From an uncultured Aquimarina sp. (lineage in GTDB: Bacteria > Bacteroidota > Bacteroidia > Flavobacteriales > Flavobacteriaceae), in assembly GCA_947493035.1 (NCBI GenBank), contig CANLOW010000015.1, forward strand, positions 1 through 35,462: a stretch of DNA of 35,462 bases. The letters run 5' to 3'. The notes under the pieces were generated by a model that ran no database searches, was not told the DNA's origin, and saw nothing but the letters and a program-made list of their open reading frames with translations. A program made the position numbers and the translations under genes. Shown piece after piece: positions 1 through 8,207 of the stretch. Position 1 is the first letter of the stretch, and each line of letters starts with the position of its first letter.

Positions 1-3000
1 GATACAGATAGTATTCCAAACTTCTTGGATATCGATGCAGATAACGATGGTATTCCAGATAATGTAGAGGTTCAACCAACGGCAGGTTATGTTGGTCCAA
101 CAGGAACGGATACTGATGGTGATGGTATTGATGACGCTTACGATAGTGATGTTGTAGGAAGCACACCATTGAATAATCCAGAAGATACCGATGGAGATAT
201 AGCGGAGGATTTACCAGATTATATAGATAGTGATTCAGATAATGATGGTATTCCAGATACGAATGAAGCTGGATTTACAGATGATGGTACGACTACCGAT
301 ACTGATGGCGATGGATTATTAGATACGTTCGAAGGAGCAGATCCAAATGATGGTTTCGATGTAAACGATGAGTTAAACAACGGAGCAGTTGATACACCAA
401 ATACAGATGGAGCAGGAGATGTTGACTTTAGAGAGCCAATGGATACTGACGGTGATGGCGTTCCAGATGCAGTTGATTTAGATGATGACAATGATGGTAT
501 TCCAGATGTAGTTGAAACAGGCGGAGTTAATCCAGACGAGGATTTAGATGGAGACGGAGTTCCAGCGTACTTGGATGATGATGATAGTGATCCATTAGTT
601 GGGGATGATAATGATAGTACCGAGCCTACGTTTGATACTGATGGTGATGGTATTCCAAATCACTTAGACTTAGATGCAGATAACGATGGTATTCCAGATG
701 TTACAGAAGCAGGAGGTCCAGATACCGACGGCGATGGAGTAATAGATGATACTACAGATGCAGATAATGATGGATTGGTTGATAGTGTTGATGATACCGG
801 AGGTACGGTAACAAGTGGTACACCATTGGATACACCAAATAGTGATACAGATAGTATTCCAAACTTCTTGGATATCGATGCAGATAACGATGGTATTCCA
901 GATAATGTAGAGGTTCAACCTACAATAGGTTATGTAGAGCCATCGAATTTAGATGATGATGGCGATGGTATCGATAATGCGTACGATATTGATGTTCCGG
1001 GTAGTACAGCATTAAATAATCCTTCAAATGTAGATGGAGATACAGAACCGGACTATATAGATGAAGATTCGGACAATGATGGATTGCCTGATACTAATGA
1101 AGCAGGTTTAAATGATGATGGTACTACAGCTGATTCTGATAATGATGGTTTACTAGATACATTTGAAGGATTAGATAATGTAGATGGCTTTGATGTAAAT
1201 GATGAGTTAAACAATGGGGCGGTTGATACTCCAAATGTAGATCAACCAGCAACATTAGAAGTTGACTTTAGGGAGATCATGGATACGGATGGAGATGGTA
1301 TTCCAGATGTAGTTGATTTAGATGATGATAATGATGGTATTCCAGATTTGGATGAAGTGCCAAGTGATCCAAATGTTGATAATGATGGAGATGGTATTCC
1401 TGCATATTTAGATGATGATGATACTGATCCAACTATTGGGGATGATAATGGAACTGTAGAAGAGCCATTTGATACTGACGGAGATGGAGTTCCAAATCAA
1501 ATAGATAAGGATTCTGATAATGATGGTATTCCAGATATTACAGAAGCAGGAGGAGTTGATACTGATGGAGATGGAGAAATTGATTACCCAACGCCAGGAG
1601 ATCCAACGTCGATGACAGATGTTGATGGAGACGGTATTGCAGATGAAGTAGATGATGTTGATAGTGGAAGTGGTCCAGGTGAAGTAACAACAGGTACTCC
1701 ATTAACGAATCCAAATACAGATGGCACAGGAGCTCCTGACTTCTTGGATATTGATAGTGATGATGATGGTATTCCTGATAATGTTGAAGCACAACCTACA
1801 GTGGGATATGTGCCTCCAACAAATAATGATGATGATGAGGATGGAATAGATAATGCTTATGATCCTGACTTTACAGGAAGTACACCATTAAATGATCCAG
1901 AAGATACGGATATGGATGGTACATCAGATTTCCAAGATACAGATAGTGATGATGATGGAGTAGATGATACGGTTGAAGCATTTGATACCAATAAAGACGG
2001 TCAGCCAGATATTGTACCAGCAGGAACTGATCAAGACGGAGATGGATTAGATGACAACTTCGAAGATGGTACTCCAAATGATGGATTTGATATTAATGAT
2101 GGTCTTGATGGTGGAGCAGAGGATACTGAAAACACTGATGGTATTGATGAAGTTGATTTTAGAGATACTGATGATGATAATGATGGTATTGATACAGTAG
2201 CAGAAATGCCAGACGTTGATGGTGATCCAAATACTATAGATCCTGCAGATGAGGATAATAATGGTACTCCGGATTATTTAGATATGAATGACGTTGATGG
2301 CGATGGTATTCAAGATAATGTTGATATAGATGATGATAATGATGGTATTCTAGATGAAAATGAAACACCAGTTGGATCTACAGTAAGTCCTGTAGCAGAT
2401 GATGACAATGATACAATACCTAATTATTTAGATATTGAAAACCCAACTGATGATGCGAATGGAGACGGAATCGTTGACATATTTGATACTGATGGTGATG
2501 GTGTTCCTGACTTCTTAGATTTAGATTCGGACAACGATGGTATTCCAGATAATGTAGAAGCACAGTCAACAGCAGGTTATATAGCACCACTTGACCCAGC
2601 AGTAGTAGCAACAATAGATGCTGATGGAGATGGATTGAATGATGCTTATGATAATGATATAACTACAGCAGATACGGCATTATCAGCAGGATTAACACCA
2701 GTGAATAGTGATGCAACAATAGTAGGAGCTGTAGCAGATAATTTACCAGATTATCTAGATACAGATAGCGATGGTGATAATGTAATTGATACAATCGATG
2801 CAGGTATTACTCAAGCAAATGATATCGGTGATGATGATGGTGATGGGTTATATGATGATTATGAAAACGGAACTGTTTCAGATGGATATTCTGATGTTAA
2901 TGAAGGTTTAGATACAGGTGCTGATGGTACAGTTGATACTGATGGTACTGAAGATGTAAACTTTAGAGATATCGATGATGATGCCGATGGGTTATTGACA

Positions 3001-6000
3001 AGTGAAGAAGCTTATGGTGGAAATACGAATAATCCAGCAGCTGAAGATACGGATGGTGATGGAACTCCAGATTATATTGATACAGATGACGATGATGATG
3101 GGTTACCAACAATAACAGAACAGCCAGATAATAATGGTGATGGTACTCCAGATGATGCTGTTGATACGGATGGAGATGGTACACCAGATTATTTAGATAT
3201 CGATGATAATGATGGTGATGGTATTCCTGATAGTGCAGATTTAGATGATGATAATGATGGAATTTTAGATGTAAATGAAACTCCAGGTTTAGATGAGTTT
3301 GCAGATGTTGATGGAGATGGTATTCCAGCATATCAAGATGATGACGATAATGATCCAGCAGTAGGAAATGATGATGGAATGGTAGAGGAAGCTTTCGATG
3401 TTGATGGAGATGGTATTCCTAACTTCCAAGATATTGATAGTGATAATGATGGTATTCCTGATAATGTTGAAGTTCAACCTACGGTAGAATATGTTGCACC
3501 GAGTGGAGTAGATGCTGATATGAATGGAGTAGATGATGTTTATGATGCTACGCCAATCGATACAGCTCCAGAGGATAGTGAAGATACTCCAGATGGTATC
3601 CCTGATTATTTAGATACAGATTCTGATGATGATGGAGTATTAGATGTTGTAGAAGCAGGAAATATGCCTACAACTTCAACTACAGATACTGATGGAGATG
3701 GATTGTTAGATGAATATGAAGGTGATGATCCAAATGATGGATTTGATGTAAATGATGAATTAGACAATGGTTCAGAAGATACACCGAATTCAGATGGAGC
3801 AGATGAAGTGGATTATCGTGATACTGATGATGATAATGATGGGGTGGATACCGTATTTGAAAATCCAAATCCAGATGGAGATGGGGATCCAAACACAGGA
3901 GCAACTCAAGATACAGATGAAGATGGTATTCCAGATTATTTAGATACTGATGATGATGGAGATAGTGTTCCAACAGCAGAAGAAAATCCAGATCCAGATG
4001 GAGATGGTAATCCAACCACAGGAGGAACTCAGGATACAGATACTAATGGTACACCAGATTATTTAGATAATGATGATGATGGAGATGGTGTAGATACTAT
4101 TAATGAGAATCCAGATCCTAATAATGATGGAGATCCAAGTGATGCACAGAATACTGACGGAATGGATACTCCTGATTATTTAGATACTGATGATGATAAT
4201 GACGGGTTGTTAACGGAGAATGAGACTCCAAATCCAGATGGAGATGGGGATCCAACAACGGGAGATACATTAGATACAGACGGAGATGGTACTCCTGATT
4301 ATCTAGAACCCGATGATGATGATGATGGTATTCCAACAGTTGATGAAAACGCTGATCCAGATAATGATGGAAGTCCTGTGACAGGTACGCCAGCAACAGA
4401 TAGTGATGGTGATGGCATCCCGGATTATCAAGATAATGATGATAATGACGGAGATGGAGTTCAAGATAATTTGGATCCTGATGATGATAATGACGGAATT
4501 CTAGATGTTGATGAGACACCAGGTTTAGATCCATTCGAAGATAATGATGGTGATGGTATCCCTGCTTATGTTGATGATAATGATAATGACGATACGGTAG
4601 GAAATGATGATGGAACCGTAGAAACACCATTTGATAATGATGGAGATGGAGTTCCAAATCATGAAGATATCGATTCGGATAACGATGGTATTCCTGATAA
4701 TGTAGAAGTTCAGCCTTCAGATAATTATGTGGCTCCAACAGGAATGGATGCGGATATGAATGGTGTTGATGATGCTTATGATGCTACTCCATTAAGTACA
4801 CCTGTAGATAGTGAAGCAACACCAGATGGTACACCAGATTACTTAGATAATGATTCTGATGATGATGGTATACTAGATGTTGTAGAAGCAGGCTTCGATC
4901 CAAATACACCAATATCAGATGATGATATGGATGGATTGTTAGATGGATTTGAAGGAGATGATTTAAATGATGGATTTGATGTCAATGATGAATTTGACGG
5001 AGGAAATGATGATGTTCAAAATTCGGATGGAGATATTCAACCAGATTATAGAGATGAAGATGATGATAATGATGGTGTAAATACTGAATTTGAAAACCCT
5101 GACACAGATGGAGATGGTATTCCTGACGATGCTGAAGACACAGATGAAGATGGTATTCCAGATTACTTGGATACGGATGATGATGGAGATAGTGTTCCAA
5201 CAGCACAAGAGAATCCAGATACAGATGGAGACGGTAATCCAAATACCGGTGATACTCAGGACACAGATAATAATGGTATACCAGATTATCTAGATGTAGA
5301 TGATGATGGAGATGGAGTAGATACGATCAATGAGAATCCAGATCCTAATAATGATGGAGATCCTTCAGATGCTCAAAACACTGATGGAGAAGACACTCCT
5401 GATTATTTAGATACGGATGATGATAACGATGGATTATTAACAGAGCATGAAACTCCAAACCCTGACGGAGATGGAGATCCAGAAACTGGAGATACTCAAG
5501 ATACCGATGGAGATGGTATTCCAGATTATTTAGAGCCAGATGATGATAATGATGGTGTTCCAACTGTAGATGAAGGAGCTGATCCAGATGGTGATGGTAA
5601 TCCTAATACAGGAGATCCTTCTATTGATACCGATGGTGATGGTATTCCTGATTATCTAGATGCGGATGATAATGATGGTGATGGAATAACAGATAGTCAA
5701 GATCCTGATGATGATAATGATGGAATCTTAGATGTATATGAAAATCCAGGATTGAATCCATTAGCTGATGATGATAATGATGGTATTCCAAATTATGCAG
5801 ATCCATCAACACCAGCAGATGATGCTAATAATGATGGAATTGTAGATGTGTATGATAATGATGGTGACGGTATTCCTAACCATTTCGATATCGATGCGGA
5901 TAATGATGGTATTCCTGATAATGTAGAAGTTCAACCTTCTGATAATTATGTAGCGCCAAGCGGAATTGATGCCGATATGAACGGAGTAGATGATGCTTAT

Positions 6001-7176
6001 GATGCAACACCATTAGGAACTCCAGTAGATAGTGAAACCACTATTGATGGTACTCCAATGCCAGATGGTATTCCAGATTATTTGGATACAGATTCTGATG
6101 GAGATAGTATCCCTGATGTTGTAGAAGCAGGTTTCGATCTAAATGCACCAATTTCTGATGATGATATGGATGGATTGTTAGATGCTTTTGAAGGAGGAGA
6201 TCTTAGTGATGGCTACGATGTTAATGATGAAATCGATGGAGGAAACTTAGGTTCTGGGATTAAGACATTGGTGAATACAGATGCTGATGGACAACCTAAT
6301 TATCGAGATGTAGATGATGATAATGATGGCATCCTAACCATATTCGAAGATATCGATGGCGATGGTGATCCAACTAATGATGATAGTGATGGAGATGGTA
6401 TTCCTAATTATTTAGATACTGATGATGATAATGATGGAGTACTTACAGCAGATGAAAACCCAGATGTAGATGGAGACGGTAATCCAAATGATGCTCAGAA
6501 TACTGATGGAGAAGACACTCCAGATTATTTAGATACGGACGATGATAATGATTCGATTCCAACAATCAATGAGTTACCATTTGGTGATACAGACGAGGAT
6601 GGTATTCCAAACTATTTAGATGAAGATGATGATAATGATGGTGTAAATACTGAATTTGAAAACCCTGATCCAAATGGAGATGGAAATCCAAATGATGCTC
6701 AAGATACTGATGAAGATGGAACTCCAGATTATTTAGATCAGGATGATGATGGAGACGGAACCCCAACAAGTGAAGAGCTTGGTCCAAACGTTCCTGGTAA
6801 TGGAAGTCCATTAGATGCTTCTGATACAGACATAGATGGTACACCTGATTATTTAGAGCCTAATACAAATACAGGTGGTGAAGTTGAAGTCTTCAATGCA
6901 GTATCAGCTGACGGAGATGGAATGAATGACTTGTTAACTATTAGAGGTTTAGATAGAACTTCATCTAATGATATTACAATTTACAACCGTTGGGGAGTAA
7001 AAGTATATGAAACACAGGATTACGGAACTAGTGGAAATGTGTTCCGAGGATTCTCTGAAGGACGTGTAACAGTAGATCAAAACCAGAAGTTAGCAACAGG
7101 TACTTACTTCTATGTATTGAACTATGTAATAGATGGAAGATCAGTAAGTAAGGCAGGTTATTTATATCTAAACTAA
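1..7176 (+). CDS. Giant TSP3-repeat surface adhesin with type B T9SS sorting domain (5' partial)
   Basis: The frame is already open at base 1, so the true start and signal peptide lie upstream; the TTG at 25 is only a frame-internal codon. About 2290 residues are an unbroken array of acidic Ca-binding loops of the form DxDxDGIPDxxD, typical of thrombospondin type 3 repeats. The last ~95 residues (from EVEVFNAVSADGDGMND through IYNRWG to the final YLYLN) match the gliding-motility-associated CHU_C / TIGR04131 domain that directs type B cargo to the T9SS. I see no cysteine in the visible protein, one tryptophan (NRWG) and only three lysines before the sorting domain. The role is inferred: a Ca-stiffened cell-surface stalk or adhesin like SprB, with no enzymatic domain in view. 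A hairpin and the PorP/SprF and OmpA genes follow directly and are probably its secretion partners. The family is clear; the ligand is unknown. Confidence 0.93.
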   Translation, partial: DTDSIPNFLDIDADNDGIPDNVEVQPTAGYVGPTGTDTDGDGIDDAYDSDVVGSTPLNNPEDTDGDIAEDLPDYIDSDSDNDGIPDTNEAGFTDDGTTTDTDGDGLLDTFEGADPNDGFDVNDELNNGAVDTPNTDGAGDVDFREPMDTDGDGVPDAVDLDDDNDGIPDVVETGGVNPDEDLDGDGVPAYLDDDDSDPLVGDDNDSTEPTFDTDGDGIPNHLDLDADNDGIPDVTEAGGPDTDGDGVIDDTTDADNDGLVDSVDDTGGTVTSGTPLDTPNSDTDSIPNFLDIDADNDGIPDNVEVQPTIGYVEPSNLDDDGDGIDNAYDIDVPGSTALNNPSNVDGDTEPDYIDEDSDNDGLPDTNEAGLNDDGTTADSDNDGLLDTFEGLDNVDGFDVNDELNNGAVDTPNVDQPATLEVDFREIMDTDGDGIPDVVDLDDDNDGIPDLDEVPSDPNVDNDGDGIPAYLDDDDTDPTIGDDNGTVEEPFDTDGDGVPNQIDKDSDNDGIPDITEAGGVDTDGDGEIDYPTPGDPTSMTDVDGDGIADEVDDVDSGSGPGEVTTGTPLTNPNTDGTGAPDFLDIDSDDDGIPDNVEAQPTVGYVPPTNNDDDEDGIDNAYDPDFTGSTPLNDPEDTDMDGTSDFQDTDSDDDGVDDTVEAFDTNKDGQPDIVPAGTDQDGDGLDDNFEDGTPNDGFDINDGLDGGAEDTENTDGIDEVDFRDTDDDNDGIDTVAEMPDVDGDPNTIDPADEDNNGTPDYLDMNDVDGDGIQDNVDIDDDNDGILDENETPVGSTVSPVADDDNDTIPNYLDIENPTDDANGDGIVDIFDTDGDGVPDFLDLDSDNDGIPDNVEAQSTAGYIAPLDPAVVATIDADGDGLNDAYDNDITTADTALSAGLTPVNSDATIVGAVADNLPDYLDTDSDGDNVIDTIDAGITQANDIGDDDGDGLYDDYENGTVSDGYSDVNEGLDTGADGTVDTDGTEDVNFRDIDDDADGLLTSEEAYGGNTNNPAAEDTDGDGTPDYIDTDDDDDGLPTITEQPDNNGDGTPDDAVDTDGDGTPDYLDIDDNDGDGIPDSADLDDDNDGILDVNETPGLDEFADVDGDGIPAYQDDDDNDPAVGNDDGMVEEAFDVDGDGIPNFQDIDSDNDGIPDNVEVQPTVEYVAPSGVDADMNGVDDVYDATPIDTAPEDSEDTPDGIPDYLDTDSDDDGVLDVVEAGNMPTTSTTDTDGDGLLDEYEGDDPNDGFDVNDELDNGSEDTPNSDGADEVDYRDTDDDNDGVDTVFENPNPDGDGDPNTGATQDTDEDGIPDYLDTDDDGDSVPTAEENPDPDGDGNPTTGGTQDTDTNGTPDYLDNDDDGDGVDTINENPDPNNDGDPSDAQNTDGMDTPDYLDTDDDNDGLLTENETPNPDGDGDPTTGDTLDTDGDGTPDYLEPDDDDDGIPTVDENADPDNDGSPVTGTPATDSDGDGIPDYQDNDDNDGDGVQDNLDPDDDNDGILDVDETPGLDPFEDNDGDGIPAYVDDNDNDDTVGNDDGTVETPFDNDGDGVPNHEDIDSDNDGIPDNVEVQPSDNYVAPTGMDADMNGVDDAYDATPLSTPVDSEATPDGTPDYLDNDSDDDGILDVVEAGFDPNTPISDDDMDGLLDGFEGDDLNDGFDVNDEFDGGNDDVQNSDGDIQPDYRDEDDDNDGVNTEFENPDTDGDGIPDDAEDTDEDGIPDYLDTDDDGDSVPTAQENPDTDGDGNPNTGDTQDTDNNGIPDYLDVDDDGDGVDTINENPDPNNDGDPSDAQNTDGEDTPDYLDTDDDNDGLLTEHETPNPDGDGDPETGDTQDTDGDGIPDYLEPDDDNDGVPTVDEGADPDGDGNPNTGDPSIDTDGDGIPDYLDADDNDGDGITDSQDPDDDNDGILDVYENPGLNPLADDDNDGIPNYADPSTPADDANNDGIVDVYDNDGDGIPNHFDIDADNDGIPDNVEVQPSDNYVAPSGIDADMNGVDDAYDATPLGTPVDSETTIDGTPMPDGIPDYLDTDSDGDSIPDVVEAGFDLNAPISDDDMDGLLDAFEGGDLSDGYDVNDEIDGGNLGSGIKTLVNTDADGQPNYRDVDDDNDGILTIFEDIDGDGDPTNDDSDGDGIPNYLDTDDDNDGVLTADENPDVDGDGNPNDAQNTDGEDTPDYLDTDDDNDSIPTINELPFGDTDEDGIPNYLDEDDDNDGVNTEFENPDPNGDGNPNDAQDTDEDGTPDYLDQDDDGDGTPTSEELGPNVPGNGSPLDASDTDIDGTPDYLEPNTNTGGEVEVFNAVSADGDGMNDLLTIRGLDRTSSNDITIYNRWGVKVYETQDYGTSGNVFRGFSEGRVTVDQNQKLATGTYFYVLNYVIDGRSVSKAGYLYLN
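25..6880 (+). repeat. Seven-fold super-repeat of the TSP3 array
   Basis: Within the giant protein the motif NVExQ(P/S)(T/S)xxY(V/I)xP recurs seven times, at bases 61, 904, 1780, 2551, 3463, 4699 and 5920, giving periods of 843, 876, 771, 912, 1236 and 1221 bp. Each super-repeat also has one F/Y-R-D/E motif (arginine codons at 430, 1270, 2161, 2965, 3817, 5050 and 6304). Bases 1-77 and 844-920 are identical, which shows recent duplication or gene conversion. The later units are longer because they carry extra ENPDxDGDGxP...TPDYLDTDDD sub-repeats. Confidence 0.85.
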
Positions 7177-7188
7177 AATCCTATAAAC

Positions 7189-7220
7189 ATTAAAGCTCTA
7201 CTTAAGAGTAGAGCTTTAAT
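7189..7220 (+). terminator. Hairpin between the giant adhesin gene and porP/sprF gene
   Basis: A perfect 13-bp stem (ATTAAAGCTCTAC at 7189-7201, GTAGAGCTTTAAT at 7208-7220) encloses a six-base loop, 12 bases after the stop codon. The following T-tract is weak (ATTTAAAAAG), so it may be a partial terminator or a 3'-end stabiliser rather than a full stop. It could set the ratio of adhesin message to partner message. Confidence 0.6.
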
Positions 7221-7236
7221 TTAAAAAGCTTAGACC

Positions 7237-8196
7237 ATGAGAAAAATTTATATTAAAAAACTAATGCTGGCGATTGGACTATTGTCATGTACTTTAGTCT
7301 TTGCACAACAGGATGCACAGTATACTCAATATATGTACAATCCTCAATCTATTAACCCAGCGTATGCTGGTTCTAGAGGAGTGATGAGTATCGTTGGGCT
7401 ACATAGAAGCCAATGGGTAGGTATCGAAGGTGCTCCGAGGACGCAAACATTAGGTTTACATTCGCCTGTAGGAATAGGTCGAGTGGGGCTTGGAGGGAAT
7501 ATCATTCATGATGAAATAGGACCTTCGCAAGAGACGTACTTAACAGCTGATTTCTCATATACAATTCCTACTTCTGAAAAAGGAAAGTTAGGATTTGGGT
7601 TAAAAGTAGGAGCTCATCTTCTTAATGTAGATTTCACAAAGTTAAGTGCATTAGATGGTATTTCTCAAGATCAAAATTTTCAAACAAATATCGACAACAA
7701 GCTTAGTCCAACAGTAGGAGTCGGTTTTTACTACTATACTGAGCGTTTTTATTTAGGATTAAGTGCACCTAACTTATTAGAGACAAAACATTTTGATGAT
7801 ATAGATATTAACTCGGCTAACGCAACTAGTTTCTTAGCGGAAGAGAGGGTGAATTATTACATCATGGCAGGGCATACATTCGATTTATCAAATAATGTAA
7901 AATTTAAGCCTGCAGCTTTATCCAAAATCGTTTTTGGAGCCCCTTTACAAGTAGATCTTTCGGCAAACTTCTTACTCTGGGAAAAGCTAACCTTAGGAGC
8001 TGCATACCGTTGGAGTGCTGCATGGAGTGGATTAGCTGCTTTTCAGATATCAGATAGTATGATGATCGGGTTTGGATACGATAGAGAAACTACAGATTTA
8101 GGAAATACAACATTTAATGATGGAAGTTATGAGGTAATGGTTCGATTCGAATTATTTAGAAAAGAAACTCGTTTAGTAACTCCTAGATTCTTCTAA
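7237..8196 (+). CDS. PorP/SprF family type IX secretion outer-membrane protein
   Basis: The 319-aa product starts with a signal peptide (residues 1-23 or so, ending VFAQ) followed by QDAQYTQYMYNPQSINPAYAG, the family's hallmark N-terminus. The rest alternates hydrophobic and polar residues with many aromatics, as expected for an outer-membrane beta-barrel. SprF in Flavobacterium johnsoniae is needed for secretion of the adhesin SprB, and type B sorting-domain cargo generally relies on a cognate PorP/SprF protein. Its place 60 bases after a giant type B cargo gene, and 11 bases before an OmpA/PD40 gene, makes it the probable dedicated export partner of that adhesin. No Shine-Dalgarno site is visible, which is normal for this phylum. 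The family call is firm; the cargo pairing is inferred from gene order. Confidence 0.92.
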   Translation: MRKIYIKKLMLAIGLLSCTLVFAQQDAQYTQYMYNPQSINPAYAGSRGVMSIVGLHRSQWVGIEGAPRTQTLGLHSPVGIGRVGLGGNIIHDEIGPSQETYLTADFSYTIPTSEKGKLGFGLKVGAHLLNVDFTKLSALDGISQDQNFQTNIDNKLSPTVGVGFYYYTERFYLGLSAPNLLETKHFDDIDINSANATSFLAEERVNYYIMAGHTFDLSNNVKFKPAALSKIVFGAPLQVDLSANFLLWEKLTLGAAYRWSAAWSGLAAFQISDSMMIGFGYDRETTDLGNTTFNDGSYEVMVRFELFRKETRLVTPRFF

Positions 8197-8207
8197 AACT
8201 TTTAGTC

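Noticed and set aside
219..6844. Many long minus-strand and off-frame open frames across the giant adhesin gene
   Set aside because: They are shadows of the GAT-rich repeat: reverse and shifted frames of GATGATAATGATGG lack stops and give low-complexity His/Tyr/Leu or Ile/Ser strings with no family resemblance.
25..6880. Regular short repeats, considered as a CRISPR array
   Set aside because: The units are in-frame multiples of three that encode Ca-binding loops, have no constant spacer length, and lie within an open frame.
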